Source of the DNA: Asanoa sp. WMMD1127
Lineage (GTDB): Bacteria > Actinomycetota > Actinomycetes > Mycobacteriales > Micromonosporaceae
Length of the DNA stretch: 64,000 bases
Assembly (NCBI RefSeq): GCF_029626225.1
Contig: NZ_JARUBP010000001.1
Location: 558,001-622,000, forward strand
Direction: 5' to 3'
Notes under the pieces: generated by a model
What the model was told of the DNA's origin: nothing
What the model saw: only the letters and a program-made list of their open reading frames with translations
The model's database searches: none
Shown here: one piece after another, positions 17,610 through 25,962 of the stretch
How positions within the stretch are numbered: position 1 is the stretch's first letter
Layout of the letters: each line of letters starts with the position of its first letter
Made by a program: the position numbers and the translations under genes

Positions 17610-18020
17610 ATGCCTTCCACCCCTTTGCCGGACCGGGTCGTCGAGCTGTTACGGCTGCCGAACCCGGCGGTCATGGCCACGGTCGCCGCCGACGGTCGCC
17701 CCGTCACGGTGGCCACCTGGTACCTGCTCGAGGAAGACGGCCACGTGCTGCTGGGCCTGGACGCCAAGCGGGCGCGGCTCAAGCACCTGCACGCCGATCC
17801 GCGGATCTCGCTGACCGTGCTGGCCCGCGACGACTGGTACACGCACGTCAGCCTGCAGGGCCGCGTCCTGTCCATCACCGACGACGTCGGCCTGCGGGAC
17901 ATCGACCGGCTGGCCCGGCATTACACCGGTGACGCGTACGCGAATCGGGAGCGCCCCCGGGTCAGCGCCCAGGTCGAGATCGAGCGCTGGCATGTGTGGG
18001 GCCAGCTTCGGGACCAGTAG
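17610..18020 (+). CDS. PPOX-class (probably F420-dependent) oxidoreductase
   Basis: Small split-barrel flavin/deazaflavin enzyme (136 aa) of the FDOR/pyridoxamine-5'-phosphate-oxidase superfamily. The N-terminal helix is followed by AVMATVAADGRPVTVATWYLL, the usual first strands, and ARLKHLHADPRISLTVL contributes the cofactor-binding Lys/His face. The pattern of Pro-Ala-Val-Met and short length favours the F420H2-dependent group over FMN enzymes, but no single residue settles it. It stands alone between a membrane protein and the deaminase, ending 12 bp from the convergent deaminase stop. Confidence 0.85.
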   Translation: MPSTPLPDRVVELLRLPNPAVMATVAADGRPVTVATWYLLEEDGHVLLGLDAKRARLKHLHADPRISLTVLARDDWYTHVSLQGRVLSITDDVGLRDIDRLARHYTGDAYANRERPRVSAQVEIERWHVWGQLRDQ

Positions 18021-18032
18021 GCGGCAGCGGCG

Positions 18033-18458
18033 TCAGCCGAAGAAGTCGTCGATCGGTACGCGCGCCTCGTCGAACAGCGCCGGCCCCTCGCGCGGAACCC
18101 GCGTGGGGTCGGCGACCCGCGCGAGTTCTTTGAACTGCTCGCCCGACAGCGCGAACACGACCCGACCGAGCCCGGACCGATCGATCGCGTACGAGCACAT
18201 GTCACAGGGTTCGCAGCTGGTGTACATCGTGGTCTGTGCCGCGGTCGCCGCGTCGAGCTCCCGCGCCGCCCACCGAGCGAGCTTCAACTCAGGATGAGCG
18301 GTGATGTCCCCGTCCCCGGGCACGGTGTTGTGGTCCTCTGCGAGCACCACCCCGCCGCCCCCCACCAACAACGACCCGAACGGCCGCCCACCAGCCCCAG
18401 GCGCCGCCGCCGCGAGCGCGACGGCCCGGCGCAGAAACTCCTCGTCCCGTTGATCCAC
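18033..18458 (-). CDS. Nucleoside/cytosine deaminase family zinc enzyme
   Basis: Hydrolytic deaminase of the cytidine/deoxycytidylate superfamily (141 aa), acting on a free base, nucleoside or tRNA adenosine. The zinc site reads HPE (usual HAE) around residue 55, and TSCEPCDMCSYA supplies the PCxxC pair. A conserved His/Asn-containing N-terminal region lies before it. The GTG start at 18458 has GAAGGGG upstream. HPE in place of HAE keeps the His ligand and Glu proton shuttle, and is common in guanine-deaminase-like members. The gene follows the alpha/beta hydrolase by 10 bp on the same strand and probably shares its transcript. Confidence 0.9.
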   Translation of the reverse strand: MDQRDEEFLRRAVALAAAAPGAGGRPFGSLLVGGGGVVLAEDHNTVPGDGDITAHPELKLARWAARELDAATAAQTTMYTSCEPCDMCSYAIDRSGLGRVVFALSGEQFKELARVADPTRVPREGPALFDEARVPIDDFFG

Positions 18459-18468
18459 GATCCCCTTC

Positions 18469-19191
18469 CTACCTTTTCTCCCGGCTCTGGCGCAATCGCC
18501 AGGTGTCGGTCATGGTGGTTATGCTTCGCGTCACCGCGTCTGGGTCGACCAGTTGGTGCAGGTGTAGGCCCGGCACCTCGTCGACGAGCCAGCCGCGCTT
18601 CGCCGCTTCGCGGGCCGTCGCGTCGTAGGGCGGACCGAACAGGACGTAACCGTTGGGTCCCTTGTCCCAGCCGGCGGGCACCGGGACCGACTCCTCGTAA
18701 TAGCTCAACGGCAGTCGCGGCTGTTCCGCGGATACCGCCTCGCGCACCTGTGCGTTCGGGAACATCGGCGCGACATCCGCTTCGTCCCACCACGCTGTCC
18801 ACTGGGGCAGCCGACCGTCGGTCGCTTTCGGACGAAGAAAGTCGAGAACCTCAGGCGAAGCGACCGGAGTCGAACCGGATATCGCCGGCAACGCCGCATC
18901 CACGAAGACGCATCCCCGCACCGGCCGGGCCACCCTCGAGGCGATGACGGGAACGAAGAGCCCGGCATTGCTGTGAGCGACGATGACGATCGGTTGGTCA
19001 GCGGGAAGCTGATCGACCGCGTCCGCGACGATCCCCGCGATCCCCGGCCAGAAGGGTGGCCCGGCGGCGGCGACAGTCACCAGAGACGGCAGGGCCGTCA
19101 CCGCCCCGTGGGCGTCGAGTCTGCACCTGACCGGGTCCCACGTCAGGGGCCCCACCGATGGGCTGTGAACGAGAACGAACGCATGATGCAT
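18469..19191 (-). CDS. Alpha/beta hydrolase
   Basis: Serine hydrolase-fold protein (240 aa) of unknown substrate. VLVHSP near the N-terminus is the oxyanion-hole strand, and VAHSNAGLF around residue 93 is the nucleophile elbow in the form AHSNAG, with Ala in place of the first Gly of GHSxG. VFVDAALP supplies the following strand, and His in GLHLHQLVDPD near the end is the likely catalytic base. Related proteins are annotated simply as alpha/beta hydrolase in streptomycetes. It is co-oriented with the deaminase 10 bp downstream and diverges from the response regulator. Confidence 0.88.
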   Translation of the reverse strand: MHHAFVLVHSPSVGPLTWDPVRCRLDAHGAVTALPSLVTVAAAGPPFWPGIAGIVADAVDQLPADQPIVIVAHSNAGLFVPVIASRVARPVRGCVFVDAALPAISGSTPVASPEVLDFLRPKATDGRLPQWTAWWDEADVAPMFPNAQVREAVSAEQPRLPLSYYEESVPVPAGWDKGPNGYVLFGPPYDATAREAAKRGWLVDEVPGLHLHQLVDPDAVTRSITTMTDTWRLRQSREKR

Positions 19192-19265
19192 GAAAGCACC
19201 GTCCTGTCTGGCGGGGGCGTGCCGAACATTTGCTGTCGGCGCGGTGTCTGCGGGAGGCTCGTCGG

Positions 19266-19940
19266 GTGATCGGGGTGCTCGTTGTCGACAACCAGGTCCT
19301 TATCCGTGCCGGGCTCGTGGCGTTACTGCGGGCCGCGCCAGGCGTCGAGGTCGTCGGCGAGGCGAGCGATGGCGAGACGGCGGTGGCAATGGCCGCCGCG
19401 CTCCGCCCGGACGTGGTCCTGATGGATATCCGCATGCCCGGCGTGGACGGCATCCGGGCCACCGCGCGCATTCTGGCCGCACCGACGGACCGGCCGCCGC
19501 GAGTGCTGGTCCTCACGACGTTTGACCTCGATGAGTACGTCTACCACGCCTTGCGGGTCGGCGCATCCGGCTTCCTGCTCAAGGACACACCACCGGAGCG
19601 GTTGCTGGCGGCGGTTTCCACTGTGGCCGCGGGCGACATGCTGTTCGCACCGTCGGTGACCCGGCGGCTCATCGAGGCCTACACTCCGCACATCGCCGAC
19701 CAGCCGCCCCACGCCGAGCTCGACGGACTCACCGCTCGCGAACGTGAGGTGGTGCGGCTGGTCGGTAAAGGTCTGTCCAATGCGGAGATCGCCGGCGCGC
19801 TCGTCATCTCCGAGGCCACGGTGAAAACCCACCTCAACCGAGCGATGACCAAACTCGGATTGGCCAACCGGGCGCAGGCGGTCGTGGTCGCCTACGAGAC
19901 GGGACTGGTGACCCCCCGCGCCCGGCCGATGGACGGCTAG
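19266..19940 (+). CDS. NarL/LuxR-type response regulator (orphan)
   Basis: Transcription factor (224 aa) activated by phosphorylation. The receiver domain begins VLVVDNQVLIRAG and carries the acceptor Asp in VVLMDIRMPG at about residue 54; Thr in VLTTFD and Lys in FLLKDT complete the pocket. The C-terminal LuxR helix-turn-helix spans LTAREREVVRLVGKGLSN to about residue 205. GTG 19266 is chosen because GGGAGG lies 8 bp upstream; the frame extends further left without a ribosome site. No sensor kinase is adjacent, so the partner is elsewhere. Its TAG stop overlaps the TAG stop of the convergent RHS gene on a shared CTAG. Confidence 0.93.
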   Translation: MIGVLVVDNQVLIRAGLVALLRAAPGVEVVGEASDGETAVAMAAALRPDVVLMDIRMPGVDGIRATARILAAPTDRPPRVLVLTTFDLDEYVYHALRVGASGFLLKDTPPERLLAAVSTVAAGDMLFAPSVTRRLIEAYTPHIADQPPHAELDGLTAREREVVRLVGKGLSNAEIAGALVISEATVKTHLNRAMTKLGLANRAQAVVVAYETGLVTPRARPMDG

Positions 19941-22900
19941 GCGTCCGGTGGATGCGGCTTGGTGCCTTTTTCGGCGTAGAACCTCAACATCGCCCGCAAC
20001 ATCATGAGCGCGAGCACGATCCCGATCACCAACCCGATCGCCGCGAGCACATGGCACGCGGCAGCGCATGCGGCGCCGAAGAACATGCTGAATCCATACC
20101 CGATCATCATCACCCAGCCGGCGATGACGAACAGAGCGGCGATCTTCTCGATCGCGAACCAACTGCAGAAGAACAGTTGCAGCGTTTGACAGTCCTTCTT
20201 GATGCCCTCGAAGACGTCTCCGAGGTCAGGAAATCCGAGATCGGGCAGGTCGGGCTTCGGCAGAGTGGGCATCGACGGCTTGACGCAGCGGAAGGGGGTC
20301 ATCGGCAGGCAGACGTCGACCGGTTGGACATCCGGCTGGGTGCCAGCACGCTCGCCGCCCTGGTCACCGATGGTCTCCCTGATCTGGCACCAACCGTCGC
20401 AGATCCGTATAGGGCCGATGGCTGGCGGTCCCCCTTTGCCCGGTCCGGTTCCGGGACCCGCGCCCGCACCACCGCGACCGGGGACGTAGCCACCGCCCCC
20501 GCCACCGCCGCCACCACGACCGGGCGCTGAGCCGTGGCCAGACCCTTGCTCGGCCGGAGCGCCGTCGGAGTCGCTATCGCATCCGCCACCGTACGACGCG
20601 AGCTGCCAACTGCCCCCACCTCCACCGCAGGGCGCCAGACCCGACGGGTCGCTGAGCATGACCGGACTGTTGTTGGCATAGCTGTATCCGTGCCGCTGTT
20701 GAGGATCGTCGAGCACCATCGGGTCGGCGGAGACGAACCGTCCCAGCGCCGGGTCGTACTCGCGCGCCCCGAGGTGCGTAAGGCCGGTTGAGGCGTCCTT
20801 CGTGCCGCCGACGAAGGTCTTGTCGTCGGGCCAGGTGCCGGTTGTCGTGCCGCGAGCGGTGCCAAAGGGCGTGAATCGGCGTTTCGACAGGGTCTGGCTT
20901 GACGTGTCGATGGCGATCTGGGCGGTGTCCTGGTGGTCGGCGGTGAGCACCTGAACCCCGCGGATGCCGCGCACCGCGACCGTGGCGCCGCCGTGGGTGT
21001 AGTACCGGGTGCCGTTGGCGACCGAGGCGCCGGTCGGAAGGTGGAGCTCCATGCCGGTGAGGTAGAGCGTCGTGCCGCTCGGGTCGCGACGCACCAGCCG
21101 CTGCCCTCCGGGTCCGTAGACGTACGTCGTGGTCCGGCCGCCCTCGGTGACGGTGGTCAGGTCGCCGCCGGCATCCCAGTCGAGGATCTGCGGGGCGCCG
21201 CCGACCGTGCGGTTCGTCATGTTGCCGGCAGCGTCGTAGGCGAAGCTGTCAGTTCGTCCGGACTGCGCTACCCGCTCGACCCGGTGTCCTCGATTGGTAT
21301 AGCTGCGTACGGTGTCCGCCTGCCCGCCCACGCCGTGCAGGATCTCACCGGTTCGGCTGCCGCCCGTGTCGTACGTGTAGCTGTGCCAGTAGGGCGCGGG
21401 CCCGCCGACGGCCGCTGGCGAGGGGCTGGGAGCGCAGGCGGTGGTGCCTTGCGTCCACGCCTCCGTCAGCCGCTGGGCGTGGTCGTAGCCGAAGCACTGG
21501 TTGTCGGTGCCGCTGCGGGACACGTCCACGATCGAGGTGATGTTGCCCGACGGATCGTAGGCGTAGGTGGCACCGTGGTCGACCCCGGGCACGCCCTCGC
21601 GATCGGTGCGGGAGGTGGCCAGCCTGCCCGTCGCGTACTCCCAAGTCAGGGTCTGCCAGGCCTTTCGGGCGCCGGTCAGGAACTCGTACTGCCGGAGCTG
21701 TCCGGTGTCGGAGTAGCTGGTGGCGTTGACGTAGGTGGCGAGGTTGCTGGTGAGGCGGGTCGGGCGGCCGAGATCGTCGTAGCTGGCGACGATGTTCTCG
21801 GCGGAGAGCCCGCCGGCTTCCGGTTGCCCGGTGGACCGCACGCTGCCGTCCGGGTTATAGGCCGTGGTGAAGGTGTAGCGGCCGGCGAGCGCGCCGAGAG
21901 CCGAGGGGATGTCGATGGTCGTCTTGAGTGGACGGTTGGCGTTGTCGAACACGTCCACGCGTGTCGTGTAAGGCTGCCCGCCGACCCAGCGGGTGGCTTC
22001 CGTGAGCTGTCCCACGCGCGCGGTGTCCCAGACGAACGAGGTGCGCAGGGGACCCCCCGAGGTGCTCTCCCGGATCTCGGTTGGCCGACCCATCGCGTCA
22101 TGTCGATAGAAGAGCATCCTTCCGCGGCCGTCGGTCGATGTCACCGGCTGGTCGAGATCGTCGTACGTGTACGTGTTGGTTCCCCGGTCGGGGTCGGACA
22201 CGCTGATCCGCCTGCCCCGTAGGTCGTTGTCATAGGTCCACGTGGCACCGTCGACGCCCGTCATGGTGTGCACGTTGCCGTCCGGCTGGTAGGTGTAACG
22301 CGTCGAGTCGTAGCCGCCGGTCGGTGTCGAACCACGAAAGTGCCGCACCTCGGTGCGTCGCCCCCGTGCGTCGGTCAGGGTCATCGTCGCCGGCGCGCCG
22401 TCCGGCGGGTCGACGGCGGTCCAGCCGCCGCCATAGCTCGTCACCGTGCGCCACTTCTCCTGGCTGTCGTTGTTGCCAGCGAGAAGGCGTTCGACCGTCA
22501 CGCGTCCAAGCCCGTCGTAGGCGTACGTGCGCTGGGACTCCACGGCGCCGGGACTGTCCACCCCGAACAGCGTGGTGGAGGGTATGCCGGGCGCGTAGTA
22601 GGTCTCGAAAGCGCGCGCGACGTTGCCGCGACTGTCGTGGAAGGTGTCGGTGAGCAGGCGACCGCCGCCTGGTCCGCTGATCTGCGTCTGCCGCGGTCGC
22701 AGGAGTCCGTCATACAGCTCGACGCCTACGCGGGTTCCGCCGTTGGGGCCGAGGGTGGTCGTGGTGACCGCCACGATCTGGCCGTCCGCGAACCGGTAGG
22801 AGTACCCGGCGTCGGGCACCGCCGCGCCGGCCCGGCCGGGGGCCCAGAGCTTGGCGATCCGCCCCAGCGCGTCGCGGGTCGCGGTGGTGGTCGCGTTTCC

Positions 22901-25900
22901 CGCGTCGGTGCTCGACGTGGGTTGCCCCCAGGCGGGATCGATGGTCCGTGCCGCCTTGTGGGGGCCGGCGGCCACCGCGGGACCCTCGGTCACGATGCCG
23001 GTGGTCAACCCCGCCGTTTCGATGTAGGTGGTCCGATCGGTGTTGCCCGCGGCGTCGGTGACGGCGGTGGCACGCCCGTACCCGTCGAACATCGTTCGTG
23101 CGGTCGGCACGTACGTCGCCGTGGTGCCGTCGTGGGCGGAGACCTCCTCGAGTCGCGTCACGTCACCACGGACCGGCACCGCACCGAAACCGCCGTTGTC
23201 GTAGTGCCTGCGGGTGTCCGAGACGAGGTGCCGGGCTCGGTCGGGTGCGACCGCGCAGCGGACGGCGACCGTCTCCTCGCGCGTGGGTAGGCTCAGCAGC
23301 CAGGCGGACACGTTGGCGGCGTACGCGGTCCGGATGCACCGGTCGTCGGTGGACGTCGCGACGTCGCCCAGGTCGTCCACCTGCGTCGGCAGACCGGTCC
23401 GCGAGTCACGCGCGGTGTCGGTGCGGGTCTGCCGCCACGCTCCGCCGTCCATCGCGCTCCAGGTGCGGACCGATGCGGCGCCGATCAGGTTCGCGGTGGT
23501 CGTTCCCCATGAACGGGTACGGATCGCCGTCTGTTGCCGCCAGGGCGTGTTCACCGTCTTCTCATGCACGGTCCCGTTAGGTCCCGTGTAGACGGTGTGC
23601 TTGAGCAGGAAGCCAGCGAAAGCCTCGTGGTCGACGTGAGCGCCGCCCTCGCCGTCGGTCACGGTGACCGTGGTGGTCCCACCTCCCGGATTCAACCTGT
23701 CACCGTGCATGCCGCGCAGGTAGCGGTACTCCGAACGGCTCCCTGGGCTGCCGATACCGCCAGTCATGACCCTGACGAGGTCGTACCCGCGCCATTGCGA
23801 CCAGGTCTTGACCCCGGCGCGGCTCAAGCCGTCGTCGTCGTCGTAATGCCAAGCGGCGCCCTCGGGATAGGTGTAGGAGGTGACCATCTCCGGGGAGCGG
23901 GCGGTGCGGTCGGAGACGATCACCTGTGTGACGACGTACTTGTGGAACCAGTCGCGAACAGGTCGGTCGGCGCCGGCGGGCTGCCAGTAGGTCGGGAAGC
24001 ACCGCCGGTCGTTCGACTCCGGCACGGGCAACGATGCCAGGGTGCAGTCCCGGGCCGAGTAACTGACGTCGATCTGGCCGCCGGCCTCGTCGTAGATGGC
24101 GCCGAGCCGGTACTTCACGAAGGGCGGGATGTCGTCACCGACCTGGTCGACGCGGTTCATCAGCTGCACGTGGTTGAAAGTGACCTTCGGCAGTGGAACT
24201 GACGGGCTGGCGGCCTTGCCGGTCTGCTGGATCGAGGCGAGCAACAGCGCCCGGTCGACGTCGGCGTCTCCCCAGTTGTGGTCCAGCGCCCAGGCATCGA
24301 CGTCGCGATAGACGCCGTCCGCGCGCAGGATCTGGGTGGTGACGGACGTGAGCCGTAGGCGGGACCAGAACGTCGGAGCGATGTTGCCGGCCCGGGTGCA
24401 GCCGGAGACGCAGTTCTGGTCCCACGGCACGTCCGGCCACCGCTCGGGATTCGTCGCGATACGGGACGGAGCGCAGTCGAAGCCGCTGTCGCGGAGGCAG
24501 CGTTCCGCGGTGCCGAAGAGCACCTTCGCCGGCGGAGCGGTGAAGAGGTTGGCGGCACGCAAGCCGTACTCGATCCGCAGCAGTTGCCCGTCTCGGACAT
24601 ATTCGGCATCCGCTGACAGGCTCACGTTCCGCCCGTACGCGTTGTTCTGGGTGGAGTAGTAGTAGGTCATCGCGTTGCCGTGCGGGTCGACCACGTAGTC
24701 GAGGTTCCACCGCCATGCCTGGGCGCACGAGGACCCCGCGAATCCGGCGGCGTCGTAGCACGGCTCGCCACTGTTGTTGCCGAAGACCGGGACGGTCCAC
24801 GCCGAGTTGGTCGTTCCTTTGCCGGTCGACCAGCCCGGCAGCCGGTGCCGACCGAAGAAGTACTGGGTGCCGTCGACCGCGGTCGCCTTCCAGTACTCGC
24901 CGTCGTTGTCACCGTTGCCGATGCCGGCGTCGGTGAGGTGTTCGAAGCGGGTGCCGTCGTCCTGGCGCAGCCGCCAGGTGCCGTCGGCGGCGCGAATCAG
25001 CTCGCCGCCCTTTCCGCCCCAGGCCACCGTGGCGTTGTCGTACGCCCAGCAGAGATCTCCAGGTTTGACGCCGTTGGACGGCGGCGCGCCGTCGTCGGCG
25101 CAGCCCTTGTAGCGCCGCTCGATGTAGCCGACTGACAGGTCGAAGCCCTCGCCCACCCAGGACGGCTGGTTGTTGGTGTTGGAGGTGCGCCCGTCCAGCG
25201 ACGCCGACGAGTAGGAGATGGCGAGGTCAGGGTCGAGTCCGCCTGGAACGGGTGGCACCCGGAACGGATAGGACCAGGTGAAGTCGCCCGAGCCACGACC
25301 CGCCGACCAGGTCGCGGACGGCGCCAGTGGCGTGGCACGGAAGTCACCCTTGTCGCCCGCGGCACCGGCGACCGCTGCCAGCACCGCGGTCGTGCCAGCC
25401 CGCACATCAGCCACCAACGCGGTATCCGCCGCGTCGTTGACGGCCGGCACAGGTGAAACAGTCCGGCAGTCCGCCCGCTCCGGAGTGGACAACGCGCACG
25501 CCGGAAGGCGGACCAGGCGCAACCGTGAGCCGTAGGAGCCGCCGTACGCGGCGGCGAAACGCGCGTAGTCGACCCGCACTCGCGTTGCGGCGGCGCCATC
25601 GACGGTGAAGACGACGCCGCTAACGCCGGCGCGCTGGGCGACCGCTCGGTCCGACACCCGGACCCGCGCACCGCCGGAGGCGGTCACGCCTGCGTCGGAG
25701 GTCGGCCAGCGCGGCACCCGGACGGTGTCGTCGCGGGCGGGATCGGGCGTACGGGGCCGAACTTTCACCGGTCGCCCCGCGACGGGCGCACGGTCGGCGA
25801 CCAGCGCGGGCCGGTCCTGGCCGGGCTCCGGTGCCGCCTTGGCGGGAGTCGCCACGAGCAGCGTCGCCACGAGATTGGCGGCTACCGCGCCGGTCAGCCA

Positions 25901-25924
25901 CTGACGAGGGATAGGCATTCGCAT
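19937..25924 (-). CDS. Secreted RHS-repeat protein with membrane-helix C-terminal tip
   Basis: Very large secreted protein (1995 aa). It starts at ATG 25924, preceded by GGGAGGA, with a Sec-type signal peptide (WLTGAVAANLVATLLVATPAKA). A SpvB-like N-terminal part (PFRVPPVPGGLDPDLAISYS) is followed by many YD/RHS repeats such as YDGLGRVTVERL and YDDLGRPTRLTS, and ends in the RHS core YDPALGRFVSADP with DPSGL at 1759-1763. In polymorphic toxins the variable toxin follows that point. Here the 232-residue tip is a Gly-rich linker, a Cys/Pro segment and about three or four closely packed hydrophobic helices (1918-1979). No nuclease, deaminase or protease motif is visible. It lies 38 bp after the LamG gene and is likely co-transcribed with it. 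It may act on a target membrane or anchor the shell; no immunity gene is recognisable. Confidence 0.93.
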   Translation of the reverse strand: MRMPIPRQWLTGAVAANLVATLLVATPAKAAPEPGQDRPALVADRAPVAGRPVKVRPRTPDPARDDTVRVPRWPTSDAGVTASGGARVRVSDRAVAQRAGVSGVVFTVDGAAATRVRVDYARFAAAYGGSYGSRLRLVRLPACALSTPERADCRTVSPVPAVNDAADTALVADVRAGTTAVLAAVAGAAGDKGDFRATPLAPSATWSAGRGSGDFTWSYPFRVPPVPGGLDPDLAISYSSASLDGRTSNTNNQPSWVGEGFDLSVGYIERRYKGCADDGAPPSNGVKPGDLCWAYDNATVAWGGKGGELIRAADGTWRLRQDDGTRFEHLTDAGIGNGDNDGEYWKATAVDGTQYFFGRHRLPGWSTGKGTTNSAWTVPVFGNNSGEPCYDAAGFAGSSCAQAWRWNLDYVVDPHGNAMTYYYSTQNNAYGRNVSLSADAEYVRDGQLLRIEYGLRAANLFTAPPAKVLFGTAERCLRDSGFDCAPSRIATNPERWPDVPWDQNCVSGCTRAGNIAPTFWSRLRLTSVTTQILRADGVYRDVDAWALDHNWGDADVDRALLLASIQQTGKAASPSVPLPKVTFNHVQLMNRVDQVGDDIPPFVKYRLGAIYDEAGGQIDVSYSARDCTLASLPVPESNDRRCFPTYWQPAGADRPVRDWFHKYVVTQVIVSDRTARSPEMVTSYTYPEGAAWHYDDDDGLSRAGVKTWSQWRGYDLVRVMTGGIGSPGSRSEYRYLRGMHGDRLNPGGGTTTVTVTDGEGGAHVDHEAFAGFLLKHTVYTGPNGTVHEKTVNTPWRQQTAIRTRSWGTTTANLIGAASVRTWSAMDGGAWRQTRTDTARDSRTGLPTQVDDLGDVATSTDDRCIRTAYAANVSAWLLSLPTREETVAVRCAVAPDRARHLVSDTRRHYDNGGFGAVPVRGDVTRLEEVSAHDGTTATYVPTARTMFDGYGRATAVTDAAGNTDRTTYIETAGLTTGIVTEGPAVAAGPHKAARTIDPAWGQPTSSTDAGNATTTATRDALGRIAKLWAPGRAGAAVPDAGYSYRFADGQIVAVTTTTLGPNGGTRVGVELYDGLLRPRQTQISGPGGGRLLTDTFHDSRGNVARAFETYYAPGIPSTTLFGVDSPGAVESQRTYAYDGLGRVTVERLLAGNNDSQEKWRTVTSYGGGWTAVDPPDGAPATMTLTDARGRRTEVRHFRGSTPTGGYDSTRYTYQPDGNVHTMTGVDGATWTYDNDLRGRRISVSDPDRGTNTYTYDDLDQPVTSTDGRGRMLFYRHDAMGRPTEIRESTSGGPLRTSFVWDTARVGQLTEATRWVGGQPYTTRVDVFDNANRPLKTTIDIPSALGALAGRYTFTTAYNPDGSVRSTGQPEAGGLSAENIVASYDDLGRPTRLTSNLATYVNATSYSDTGQLRQYEFLTGARKAWQTLTWEYATGRLATSRTDREGVPGVDHGATYAYDPSGNITSIVDVSRSGTDNQCFGYDHAQRLTEAWTQGTTACAPSPSPAAVGGPAPYWHSYTYDTGGSRTGEILHGVGGQADTVRSYTNRGHRVERVAQSGRTDSFAYDAAGNMTNRTVGGAPQILDWDAGGDLTTVTEGGRTTTYVYGPGGQRLVRRDPSGTTLYLTGMELHLPTGASVANGTRYYTHGGATVAVRGIRGVQVLTADHQDTAQIAIDTSSQTLSKRRFTPFGTARGTTTGTWPDDKTFVGGTKDASTGLTHLGAREYDPALGRFVSADPMVLDDPQQRHGYSYANNSPVMLSDPSGLAPCGGGGGSWQLASYGGGCDSDSDGAPAEQGSGHGSAPGRGGGGGGGGGYVPGRGGAGAGPGTGPGKGGPPAIGPIRICDGWCQIRETIGDQGGERAGTQPDVQPVDVCLPMTPFRCVKPSMPTLPKPDLPDLGFPDLGDVFEGIKKDCQTLQLFFCSWFAIEKIAALFVIAGWVMMIGYGFSMFFGAACAAACHVLAAIGLVIGIVLALMMLRAMLRFYAEKGTKPHPPDA

Positions 25925-25962
25925 CACAGTCCTCCCGGACGGTCGACTCGCGTGGCGCGCGC

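Noticed and set aside
20480-20520. Repeated CCACCG-type run in the RHS gene
   Set aside because: It encodes a Gly-rich linker; simple codon repetition, not a separate repeat element.
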